DNA from: a virus
Length of the DNA: 64,000 nt
IMG/VR virus record: IMGVR_UViG_3300046318_000144
Span: 1 to 64,000 of that record
Direction: 5' to 3' (one strand)
Shown: piece by piece, positions 51,421-59,246 of the stretch
How the letters are laid out: every line of letters starts with the position of its first letter
How positions within the stretch are numbered: the stretch's first letter is position 1
Program-made: the position numbers and the translations under genes
Notes under the pieces: generated by a model
What the model was told of the DNA's origin: nothing
The model's input: the letters and a program-made list of their open reading frames with translations, nothing else
The model's database searches: none

Positions 51421-52758
51421 TTACCCTAACCAGCCAGGTCGGTATTTTACAGTAACAGTCGGTGTTCCACCAGTTTTTGATACAGTAAAGTTATTCGCAC
51501 CAGAGGTTAGTTTAATCCAGTCAGAGGTAGGGTCTAGTACAGCTCTAGCACCAGTAGAGATTCCTCTATACAGGGTTACATTGTTGTAGGTATCTAGCTC
51601 TAGAGTGTCAGTGTCTTGAAGTTCCACGGTTCCTGCAGTAACAGTCTGACTATTAATCTGAAGATGTAGCTGTCCTCCATAAGAAGTTGTATCTGCATAG
51701 TACATAGAAACTTCAAATGTGGTTGTATCTACAACAGAGGTTACAGTGTGGATACCGTTAAATACTGGGATACTAGAGTTTGATATAGAGCACATATCAT
51801 CTAGCGTCAACCCATGAGGATCCGCAGTAGTTACAGTAGCAACTCCCCCAGATAGAACAATATCTACAATGTCTGAAGTTGGGTTTGTATAGCTAAAGGT
51901 ATTCAACGTTGTACTAGTTATTAGTATGTCAGTCCCATCAAATGGAGCACCGATATCTGAAATTGTTACTAGATCATTCTCCAAGAAACTGTGATTATTT
52001 AAAGTTACAGTGGCTACACCAGAACGGTATACAACATTAGAGACACCTGTCTCAGTAAACCCAGCTGCTCTCAAATCTTTTACAATTTTTATTGACTTAC
52101 CAGTGGTTACATTATTGATATATGCTGGCTGAGTTAGCGGTCCAGTTATACTGAATGTAGCACTAACATCAGCAGTACCAACATTTGAGGCATTAACTTG
52201 AGTAGTACCGTTAGTATTTAACGATACTGATGTGTAACCATTCGAGTCTCCAGTATTCCAACCATATTTAATTGGATCAGCTGCCCTAAGTTGGATAGAA
52301 AAATCAATTCTTCCCCTTGGAAGATCATTCGTCACGGACGGAATATCTACCATTCGCACATAACATGATTTAGTTGGAGACTCGTCAACATACATCCAAC
52401 CACCAGTGTGAACTAAAGTTATAGCATTTAATAGTGTATTTCTAGCGGCAGCTGCTAAATCTGGACTTGGGGGCAGTATTGACCCAGTGAGGACTATATC
52501 TCTAGGAAGCCATCTACCTCTAGTGTCGTAGTTTCCATCACCAAGACCTCTTGACAACTCTGGGAACTCTGAAGCTGGAAGGTTCCACCAACCCTCTATA
52601 TCGCTAACTACCCATATGACGCCATTAGCATCTATGGTATTTAGAGTTAACCCATTTATACGTATATCACCAGCAAGTTTTAGTCCAGTTATTTCTGGAT
52701 ATGGTAGCGGAGTTAACGCTCTACGTACATACGTTGTTTCATAGGACTGATCTACCAT
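51421..52758 (-). CDS. Distal tail (Dit-like) protein with FCCH-like C-terminal domains
   Basis: 445 residues. The N-terminal ~180 residues match the siphophage distal tail/tail component pattern (ITGLKLAGDIRINGLTL, GDGNYDTRGRWLPRDIVLTG, RIDFSIQLRAADPIKYGW). They are followed by a beta domain holding two FCCH-like units (NNHSFLENDLVTISDIG and DPHGLTLDDMCSIS) and a C-terminal galectin/CBM-like sheet. Dit forms the hub joining tail tube to baseplate. It is directly downstream of the tape measure gene (1-nt overlap), the canonical order. Confidence 0.8.
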   Translation of the reverse strand: MVDQSYETTYVRRALTPLPYPEITGLKLAGDIRINGLTLNTIDANGVIWVVSDIEGWWNLPASEFPELSRGLGDGNYDTRGRWLPRDIVLTGSILPPSPDLAAAARNTLLNAITLVHTGGWMYVDESPTKSCYVRMVDIPSVTNDLPRGRIDFSIQLRAADPIKYGWNTGDSNGYTSVSLNTNGTTQVNASNVGTADVSATFSITGPLTQPAYINNVTTGKSIKIVKDLRAAGFTETGVSNVVYRSGVATVTLNNHSFLENDLVTISDIGAPFDGTDILITSTTLNTFSYTNPTSDIVDIVLSGGVATVTTADPHGLTLDDMCSISNSSIPVFNGIHTVTSVVDTTTFEVSMYYADTTSYGGQLHLQINSQTVTAGTVELQDTDTLELDTYNNVTLYRGISTGARAVLDPTSDWIKLTSGANNFTVSKTGGTPTVTVKYRPGWLG

Positions 52759-55700
52759 TATGCTGTTATACCTTTACGTAGTTCGAAATTAAGTCGAGAA
52801 GTAATAAGCTTAGTTAAAGCTTGGTGGTCCATACCCTGAGGAGCATTAACGGTTAGATTTACGGTTACCCCACTACCGCCACCGCCAGAAAGCTCTCTAA
52901 CAATAGCTTTATCTCTATCAGATAATCCATTCTTATCCAAAGGCTCTACTCGCTCTGGCTTTCCAGCCTCTGCAACTCTAATGACATGACCGCCAGCTCT
53001 AGGGTAGATAGTCCCACCATCAGCGTACCCATTTACAGGACTATACCCTATAGATGTATTACTAGGGCTATTAAGTTGTTTAGCAACGCCGCTCCAGTAC
53101 TTATCTATATCCTTAGATGTGGAAGATTTTTCTCCACCAAAAATACTCTCTACTAGCCACAAGAGGCCCTTAGATATCCAGTCATTAAATGGTTGGAATA
53201 CTTCACTTATCTTTCTACCAATAGTGTCAAAACGAGCAGTTATCTTATCGTTAGCATCAGCATTCTTCTCTGCATAGCCACCATATTTATCAGTTAGGGT
53301 CTGTAGTAGGTAGTCCTGAGCCTCGGCTGCACCATTAGAAGCAAGTATTTGATCATACTTTTTCTTTTCCTGGTCAGTAAAGTTAATACCAGCACCAGTT
53401 AATGTATCTAAGGCGGTAGCTGGGTCAGCCATAGCATCAGCCATAACCTGTGCTGCTGATGGTGCATCAGTATTAAATACACTAGCTAGATCTAGAGCTA
53501 GTCCAGTCATCTTGTCAAATTTACCGTTAACCTTGCCAGCTTCCGTAGCTAACGACGGGTACTTGAGCAGAAGTTCTTGGACGCTCTTCACATTGTCATA
53601 GTTTTGACCAGTAAGTCCACCCATGTTATCGGCAACTTCAGTCAATCTATCTGCTACCTTTTTAGCTGACTTACCAAAGCCACCATTGGCTCTAGCTAAT
53701 CCTTCTAATCTCTTTGTAGATACCCTAGCCTTATCAGCTGCTTCTGACGCAGCATCGACAATAACTGGTACAGCAGCAACTACGGCTCCAACTATTCCAA
53801 GTTTTCCAACAGGACTCTTAAGTAATTTACTGCCCATTTCGGCAATCTTCCCGCCACCACCAGGTAGAATAGTTAACCCACCACCTGGCATCTCCCCGCC
53901 TCCGCCAGCTCCAGGCATACCGCTACCAGACATACCAACTTTAGGTACACCCTTAGCTCTACCTAGTTTATTGATTTCATCTTTAGCTTCTTTAGCCTTT
54001 TTTCTAACATGCTCTAGGGAGGTCTTAGTCTTATCTAACTTACCCTTGAGAGTTCCCATCTTGGTGCTAGTGGTTTTAGCATTATTGGCAAGATTTCTCA
54101 TCTGGGTATTTGCATTTTGAGAAGATGTTTTGATAGCATTTAGCTTTGTAACAACAGTACCAAGCTTATCTCTCATAATAATGAGAGCTTTATTTACCTT
54201 TAAAATAATAGCGTGTAATTTTTTAAAGTTTTTCTCTGACTCTAAAATACGCTTATTCATAAGCTTGAGTTGTTTTTCAACTTTTTCTAAGCCATCATCA
54301 AGTTTATCTGCATCTTTTTTGGCATTCTTTGAATCTTTTTTCATGATTCCAAAGAACTTAAGAGTCATGACAACAGCCTTTTTTAGAATATTAAATACAC
54401 CAACTAATACTCTAAATAAGAACTTAAATCCTTTAAATAATAGACCAACTGCAGATGCTACTGCTAATATTGGAGCAACAAATTTAAATATACCACTCAT
54501 CGCCTGGATTATCGGGGCTAAGATTTTGAAAGCTCCTGCAAGAATTTTGAAGAACATTTGGACACCATCAGTCTCGCTCAGGGTCTTTATTATCTTCATA
54601 ATTGCAATAACCGCATCAGCTACATCTGGCAGTGCATCAGCAGCTCCTTGAAAAGCTTTCTGCATATCTGGAGCATTTTTATGTAATGTCTCCCAAAATT
54701 TTGTAGTATTTGGATCAGAAGCAAATCCTAAAAATAAACCTAAAACATCTCCAAAAGTTTGGAGCATAGCTTTGGTTCCCTTAGCAGATTCTCTAAACAT
54801 ATCGCCAAAGCCTTCTTGTTTACCAATATCGGCAAATCCAGCAGTAGCGTCTTTTAGCCAAACTAATAGGTTATTTCCACCACTACCTGGTTTGACATTT
54901 TCATCAATTATTGCTCCAAATCCTGTAAGAACATTCCATATAATATCACCTAGTAATTTTGCACTATCTGCGGCATTTTTAAAGAATTCCTGAGTTTTTT
55001 TATCATTACCTAAATCTTTAAATTTTTCACTAATACCTACTAGCCAAGGTAAAAGACCTGATTTTCCATCCTCCCCCTGAGTAATCCCAGCGGCTGCATT
55101 AGATAGGTTTACAAAACCAGTAACTACGTTACCTAAAATAGTCCCGATGCTTGGGAGCCATTTACCAATATTAGATAAAAACTTATCAATAGCCTTTAAA
55201 TTATTCTCCTTGAGAATTACATCAGTAAAATTTTCTACAGCCTTGCCAAGACCAGAACTTATTTTCTTAAATCCACCAACTAGGGAATCGAATAACCCTC
55301 CTTTGAGCATCCTACCCATCTGAGTCTGGAGTGCTGGTAGAAATCCAGATGCAGCAGCTTCTTTAAGCTCTGACATCCTACCCTTGATACTTACAAGATA
55401 TTGAGCAAACTTCTTTTGGCTCTTTGTTAGACCAGCATACGGGTCAGTTCCAGTTTTGTTTTTCTTTTTTGGATTATTAATCTCTTCATTGAGATCTTTA
55501 GCTCTATCCTTAGCTTTTCTATAGTTAAGCTCAGCGTGCTGAAATGCTAACTCTGCTTCTCTACGAGTTCTATTATCTGGTGGAAGATCTTGAACGCGAG
55601 CTAAAGCTTCTCTAGCTTTCTCTAACCCTAGAGCAGCATCTTGCTCATTGAGAGCAGCTTCCTCAGCATCAAATGCAAGTTGCTGCATCTCTTCTCTTAG

Positions 55701-56204
55701 TTGTTTTACAGTTTTAGCTGCTGCTCCACTAGCTTTACCTGCTGCGGATACCGCTTGGCCTATACCACCCATGGCCATTTTTCCAACGGCAGAGCCTATT
55801 TTTATGGCTGCAAATACGTTAACAAGAGCCATACCAGATGCTATAGCACCAACTACTGCACCACCAAGAGCTCCAATGGAAGTGACTAGCTGAGCTATAG
55901 TTCCAATGAGGACTTGAAAACCTACAGACATGAAGTGGCTAGTCCTAATTATCTTAACCATAGCCGCTCTAGAGGCTTCCGCTTGCTGTTCTATGCTTTT
56001 AAAAGCATCACCGAGCTTACCCATGAAGTTATCTTTGGTACTATTTAAAAATCCTTCTCGAAAACCACTACCAGTAGCTTTTCCTAGATTTTTTCCAGCT
56101 GCACCACCAATACCTTCAGCCTTTTGAAAGCCATTACGGATGTCACGTTCGACACCGCTAGTAATCGCCTTAACAATAATCTGGGCTTCACCTATGATAG
56201 GCAT
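52758..56204 (-). CDS. Tail tape measure protein
   Basis: 1148 residues, the largest protein in the tail assembly block and directly downstream of the tail chaperones. The N-terminus is Gly/Ala-rich; hydrophobic segments occur near residues 95-140 and 560-640; long Lys-rich helices fill the middle; a Gly-Met-Pro-rich linker lies near residue 755. The C-terminus has the ADGGTIYP...HVIRVAEAGKPERVEP motif common to tape measure proteins. It sets tail length and is ejected with DNA. No lysozyme or peptidase motif was recognised. Confidence 0.85.
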   Translation of the reverse strand: MPIIGEAQIIVKAITSGVERDIRNGFQKAEGIGGAAGKNLGKATGSGFREGFLNSTKDNFMGKLGDAFKSIEQQAEASRAAMVKIIRTSHFMSVGFQVLIGTIAQLVTSIGALGGAVVGAIASGMALVNVFAAIKIGSAVGKMAMGGIGQAVSAAGKASGAAAKTVKQLREEMQQLAFDAEEAALNEQDAALGLEKAREALARVQDLPPDNRTRREAELAFQHAELNYRKAKDRAKDLNEEINNPKKKNKTGTDPYAGLTKSQKKFAQYLVSIKGRMSELKEAAASGFLPALQTQMGRMLKGGLFDSLVGGFKKISSGLGKAVENFTDVILKENNLKAIDKFLSNIGKWLPSIGTILGNVVTGFVNLSNAAAGITQGEDGKSGLLPWLVGISEKFKDLGNDKKTQEFFKNAADSAKLLGDIIWNVLTGFGAIIDENVKPGSGGNNLLVWLKDATAGFADIGKQEGFGDMFRESAKGTKAMLQTFGDVLGLFLGFASDPNTTKFWETLHKNAPDMQKAFQGAADALPDVADAVIAIMKIIKTLSETDGVQMFFKILAGAFKILAPIIQAMSGIFKFVAPILAVASAVGLLFKGFKFLFRVLVGVFNILKKAVVMTLKFFGIMKKDSKNAKKDADKLDDGLEKVEKQLKLMNKRILESEKNFKKLHAIILKVNKALIIMRDKLGTVVTKLNAIKTSSQNANTQMRNLANNAKTTSTKMGTLKGKLDKTKTSLEHVRKKAKEAKDEINKLGRAKGVPKVGMSGSGMPGAGGGGEMPGGGLTILPGGGGKIAEMGSKLLKSPVGKLGIVGAVVAAVPVIVDAASEAADKARVSTKRLEGLARANGGFGKSAKKVADRLTEVADNMGGLTGQNYDNVKSVQELLLKYPSLATEAGKVNGKFDKMTGLALDLASVFNTDAPSAAQVMADAMADPATALDTLTGAGINFTDQEKKKYDQILASNGAAEAQDYLLQTLTDKYGGYAEKNADANDKITARFDTIGRKISEVFQPFNDWISKGLLWLVESIFGGEKSSTSKDIDKYWSGVAKQLNSPSNTSIGYSPVNGYADGGTIYPRAGGHVIRVAEAGKPERVEPLDKNGLSDRDKAIVRELSGGGGSGVTVNLTVNAPQGMDHQALTKLITSRLNFELRKGITA

Positions 56205-56223
56205 ACTCTATGCTTCCTTAAAT

Positions 56224-56625
56224 CTATAGTGGCGCGTCTAATAATCCGTTAAAAGGATTAGTAGAGTCTGGGTTAAAATTCGTAGGTGGGACATAAGGTT
56301 TAGTTTCCTTAATATCATCACCAAACGGATCTAAATCAGTATCAAAGTCGTCACTATCGAAATTTCTTGACCTATCAGGTTGTCTAGAAACAGCATATTT
56401 ATATGTAGTGTTGTACATAGTCTTATAGAGACTAGTCCTGAGGTTACTTCTGGTATCAGATTGGATTTCACTTAGGTAGTGAGAATCTTCCTCAAAAAAG
56501 TAGTGTAGAACATCCACCATATCTGCAGCATTCATGGTTTTCAGGTCTAATCCACTCACTAGAGCTTTTCCGTTCACATAGGGCCAGAGGTCTATTGCCC
56601 AGGAGATGAGACCTCTGGCTGCTGA
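56224..56625 (-). CDS. Tail assembly chaperone, frameshift extension (gpT-like)
   Basis: This frame has no credible start of its own: a GTG at 56577 exists but the frame is open upstream to the slippery site and encodes SWAIDLWPYVNGKALVSGLDL, a continuation typical of actinophage tail chaperone extensions. A -1 shift at CCCAAAT (56625-56631) joins it to the 56945 gene, giving a 240-residue fusion with a 133-residue extension. The C-terminus is acidic and ends in a Pro/Asn-rich tail. The product should bind the tape measure protein during tail assembly. Confidence 0.8.
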   Translation of the reverse strand, partial: SAARGLISWAIDLWPYVNGKALVSGLDLKTMNAADMVDVLHYFFEEDSHYLSEIQSDTRSNLRTSLYKTMYNTTYKYAVSRQPDRSRNFDSDDFDTDLDPFGDDIKETKPYVPPTNFNPDSTNPFNGLLDAPL

Positions 56626-56631
56626 TTTGGG
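56584..56631 (-). promoter_or_regulatory. Programmed -1 ribosomal frameshift signal
   Basis: Slippery heptamer C-CCA-AAT (56625-56631) in the zero frame of the tail chaperone, a 6-nt spacer (56619-56624), then a perfect 10-bp hairpin, CCAGAGGTCT (56609-56618 on the minus strand) with AGACCTCTGG (56584-56593) and a 15-nt loop. The stop of the unshifted product lies in the hairpin. All parts fit the standard -1 frameshift layout. Confidence 0.85.
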
Positions 56632-56945
56632 CGTTCAGTATATTCTTCCATTAGCCATGCAGTGATCTCAGCTAAAGTGTCTACTGACACGATCTTCTCT
56701 GGATCCTTAAGAAGATTTTCAAATCTAACTTGGCTCTCGGGAAGTAAGACTCGATCAAAAAACTTTACAACTACTTCAGTAGCCTTAACTGGGTCATCGC
56801 TAGATGAATCAGCAATCAGAGAAAGCATAAAACTTCCCTGTACCGCTGGGTAGCAGTGAAAATCTTCACCGTAAAGCTTAAAAGATAGCGGAGTCTTCTC
56901 TACAGGTCCGCTTCCTTCTCCAAAATCTTTAAATCTCGAAGTCAT
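56592..56945 (-). CDS. Tail assembly chaperone (gpG-like)
   Basis: 117 residues. Located between the tail completion genes and the tape measure gene, as tail chaperones always are. The region KLYGEDFHCYPAVQGSFMLSLIAD resembles the actinophage chaperones that begin with a small beta region followed by helices (ATEVVVKFFDRVLLPESQ). A flexible Pro/Gln/Ser tail carries the frameshift site: about 107 residues are common to both products. The short form and the frameshifted long form should be made in a fixed ratio. A GGTAAAAT promoter and a hairpin leader lie upstream. Confidence 0.8.
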   Translation of the reverse strand: MTSRFKDFGEGSGPVEKTPLSFKLYGEDFHCYPAVQGSFMLSLIADSSSDDPVKATEVVVKFFDRVLLPESQVRFENLLKDPEKIVSVDTLAEITAWLMEEYTERPNQQPEVSSPGQ

Positions 56946-56968
56946 GTTGTACTCTTTCTATAAATGTC

Positions 56969-56990
56969 ATTGAAATACTTTGATTTCAAT
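56969..56990 (-). other. Hairpin in the leader of the tail chaperone gene
   Basis: On the minus strand ATTGAAAT and ATTTCAAT form a perfect 8-bp stem with a 6-nt loop, between the GGTAAAAT motif and the chaperone ATG. AT-rich; could be an mRNA stabiliser, an operator or a weak attenuator. Confidence 0.45.
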
Positions 56991-56994
56991 AGCT

Positions 56995-57002
56995 ATTTTA
57001 CC
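56995..57002 (-). promoter_or_regulatory. GGTAAAAT candidate late promoter before the tail chaperones
   Basis: GGTAAAAT on the minus strand, 50 nt before ATG 56945 and just past the stop of the 57007 gene. It is one of several copies found ahead of structural units. Confidence 0.5.
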
Positions 57003-57006
57003 CTAT

Positions 57007-57531
57007 CTATAGACGAACGTGTTTTTCCATAGGCTCTGTTAGGTATCTATTTGGCTTAGTTCCAGGGTGGTGGACTAGTTTAGTAACAATAACTCTAGGA
57101 CCTTTTCTAAAAACTAGATTAGGTGCTTTGTTCGGAGTTATTATATGAGCCCTAGAACCTTCGTGGTGTAGGTAAGCATATGAAAGCTTAGAGCCTATCC
57201 GTAATTTATGACCATACTTATGAGTGCTATGTTGCATAGTGATAGAGTCTCTAAGTTTTCCAGTTTTAACACCCACTTGTAGTTTGGCATCAAAAACAAT
57301 AGCCCTTCCGACTCTTTTAACATAGCGACCAACCATACCATTCTCACCGATTGTCATGGTTTCAAATTGTGGGTGGTATAGCTTTAAACCACCAAACTTG
57401 TACGTGAGAGTCATTGTACGGAGTCCACCAACGGCAGACCCCATGCTATTTACGTTTCCTCTACGACCTACGTATCTAAATGTTCTTCTAGCTGCCCATA
57501 CACCCCAGCTATCGGGTAAACCATATGGCAT
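57007..57531 (-). CDS. HK97 gp10-like tail completion / neck protein
   Basis: 174 residues, basic. From about residue 58 it matches gp10-type proteins: MVGRYVKRVGRAIVFDAK, VGVKTGKLRDSI, IGSKLSYAYLHHEGSRAHIITP, and a C-terminal TKPNRYLTEPM. The N-terminal ~40 residues (MPYGLPDSWGVWAARRTFRYVGRR) are an extra basic stretch; ATG 57531 is kept because it overlaps the upstream stop in TAATG. It probably completes the tail end at the neck. Confidence 0.7.
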   Translation of the reverse strand: MPYGLPDSWGVWAARRTFRYVGRRGNVNSMGSAVGGLRTMTLTYKFGGLKLYHPQFETMTIGENGMVGRYVKRVGRAIVFDAKLQVGVKTGKLRDSITMQHSTHKYGHKLRIGSKLSYAYLHHEGSRAHIITPNKAPNLVFRKGPRVIVTKLVHHPGTKPNRYLTEPMEKHVRL

Positions 57532-58037
57532 TATGGAACCGCCATGGTGATAGTCATAGTTGTAGTCTGAAAACCACCCTCTGGTGGTGCAGAGTCTAGA
57601 GTTGCAACTACACCTATACCGTAGCCAGTCTCATCCCACTGGTCAAGCAAGTTTATAGATTCCATAAGGACCCATGCGTCAACAGCACAGATAGCAGATG
57701 CTTGCTCTATTTTGTCTGCTGATGGTGGTCTACCATTTTGACCAACCGTAGGTACTACTCTAGATATTTGAATATTTAAAGTTGCACTTCTCGGTACATG
57801 GCAACGCTGTGGCTCTCCAACTTGAGCACCAGGAGATCCTAAGAACATCTGCATAAAAGAAACGACCAGCTGTTCGCAGTCAGTTGCAGGTGTTCCCATA
57901 GTCCAGTACTGTCTAGCTGGTAGCGGAACGTTATATGACTGAAAGACAGTAGCTACTCTTGCGAGTACACCATCCATCATGTCTTTTAGATGCAGAGCAT
58001 CTTCTGTCATTCCTGTAGCGTCAATTTGATATGTCAT
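57531..58037 (-). CDS. Tail terminator-like protein
   Basis: 168 residues. The central PARQYWTMGTPATDCEQLVVSFMQMFLGSPG and RSATLNIQISRVVPTVGQNGRPPSA segments are the pattern of the conserved actinophage protein between the head-tail adaptor and gp10-like genes, which by position corresponds to the tail terminator that caps the tail tube. Coupled to the next gene by TAATG. The name rests on gene order and pattern; no enzymatic motif is present. Confidence 0.6.
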   Translation of the reverse strand: MTYQIDATGMTEDALHLKDMMDGVLARVATVFQSYNVPLPARQYWTMGTPATDCEQLVVSFMQMFLGSPGAQVGEPQRCHVPRSATLNIQISRVVPTVGQNGRPPSADKIEQASAICAVDAWVLMESINLLDQWDETGYGIGVVATLDSAPPEGGFQTTTMTITMAVP

Positions 58038-58050
58038 TTAATACTCCCTA

Positions 58051-59169
58051 TTAATACATTCTTGTCGAGATATTTCCAGAAACTAGAGTAACTATCTCCT
58101 CTATACCATCAACAGTTTTAACTGCATATAATGTCCAAGTTCCAGGGTCAATCATCCCTAAAGCAGATAGTCCCGCCGAGTAAGGGATCGTAACTACTGC
58201 AAAATCATTAGCTCCGCTAATGTAGTCAACATTAGAAGCATCTAACTCCACATTTTTTGAACCAGAGTAGTTATACACAGATACTCTAGGTACATAATCA
58301 GGGTCAGAGAAAATTCCAACATCAACTGTAGTATCACTTGAATCCCATGTGGCTCCAGCGGTTGTTAGGTATATGTCAGTACCATCTACGTAGTTAGAGT
58401 CAGTCGTAGCTATTACTGGAGATTTTGGTGTATATCTACGAGCACGAGGCTGGTCAGGTGAGAATACCTTAGCCTTACGTCTAGCATTGTCTGGGTTAGT
58501 TACCTTTAGAAAAAGGTCAATTTCGTAGAGTCCAGTACGAAGTTCATCGATAAATTCTTGATTATCAAGAATTGTGTATGACACTCCTTGACGTGATACT
58601 GATGTAACTCGCTGGGGAAGTGCGCAGTCGTCGTCACCTGCCCAGAGTTTAGCAAACTCCATAGCAAGTTTACGAGCTGCCATCTTTCCAGCAACTGGTA
58701 CTGGGGTCCCATATGAGTAGGTAACTTCAGTATTACATGGGGTCCAAGGAGTTCCAGCTTTAATGTGGATTGTCGAGTGGTCTACTAAATAATAGCTAGA
58801 CGGGTCGAGTACATCACCTTTTCTATTTCTTATGGTATGTACCTGGGTTACTGGTCTTCCTCTAAGTCTAAGTCTAGAGTCTGGAGACATTCCATCAGAG
58901 GTAAGTTCTGAATACTCGTCGTAGTCCCCAGATGGGATGTTATAAACATCTCCACCAAACAAAACTGGTGAGTTTGTCTTAGTAGAAGGACCTAATCGAT
59001 TATTACGGAGAACACAGGTATAGCGTTCTGTTACGGTGGTTATTCCAGTGTATTTTCTACCAGACATAGCCCATAAAAGGTACGACGCAGTTTGAGCTGC
59101 TTCAGTGGCAAACTCGGTGTATGCATAGTCTCCAAGCTCTTCTGGCTGGATCCATAAATTATTAGTCAT
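58051..59169 (-). CDS. Head-to-tail adaptor with extra C-terminal beta domain
   Basis: 372 residues. The N-terminal ~200 residues follow the actinophage adaptor pattern (WIQPEELGDYAYTEFATEAAQTASYLLWAMSGRKYTG, then YLVDHSTIHI and a YSYGTPVPVAGKMAARKLAMEFAKLW helix). The C-terminal ~150 residues are an added Ig-like/beta domain (about 245-372), longer than usual. It should form the ring under the portal. It begins downstream of a terminator that contains a promoter motif in its loop. Confidence 0.7.
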   Translation of the reverse strand: MTNNLWIQPEELGDYAYTEFATEAAQTASYLLWAMSGRKYTGITTVTERYTCVLRNNRLGPSTKTNSPVLFGGDVYNIPSGDYDEYSELTSDGMSPDSRLRLRGRPVTQVHTIRNRKGDVLDPSSYYLVDHSTIHIKAGTPWTPCNTEVTYSYGTPVPVAGKMAARKLAMEFAKLWAGDDDCALPQRVTSVSRQGVSYTILDNQEFIDELRTGLYEIDLFLKVTNPDNARRKAKVFSPDQPRARRYTPKSPVIATTDSNYVDGTDIYLTTAGATWDSSDTTVDVGIFSDPDYVPRVSVYNYSGSKNVELDASNVDYISGANDFAVVTIPYSAGLSALGMIDPGTWTLYAVKTVDGIEEIVTLVSGNISTRMY

Positions 59170-59192
59170 TAGTCCTCGTAGAGATAGAAAAA

Positions 59193-59232
59193 AGCGACGC
59201 GTCTAGGTTAATTTTACCACAGACGCGCCGCT
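59193..59232 (-). terminator. Strong intrinsic terminator after the major tail protein gene
   Basis: On the minus strand AGCGGCGCGTCT (59221-59232) pairs with AGACGCGTCGCT (59193-59204) as a 12-bp stem with one G-U pair, followed by TTTTTT (59188-59193). The 16-nt loop contains GGTAAAAT, the candidate late promoter for the next gene. Confidence 0.8.
59211..59218 (-). promoter_or_regulatory. GGTAAAAT motif inside the terminator loop
   Basis: A -10-like GGTAAAAT lies 42 nt before ATG 59169, in the loop of the terminator hairpin. Such placement could restart transcription of the adaptor and tail genes at a separate level from the major structural genes. Confidence 0.45.
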
Positions 59233-59246
59233 CCTTTATTTAGCTA

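Noticed and set aside
53623-54651. Antisense open frames inside the tape measure gene
   Set aside because: Pro/Leu/Ser-rich and Phe/Ile-rich shadows of Gly-rich and Lys-rich codons; tape measure coding potential on the minus strand is clear.
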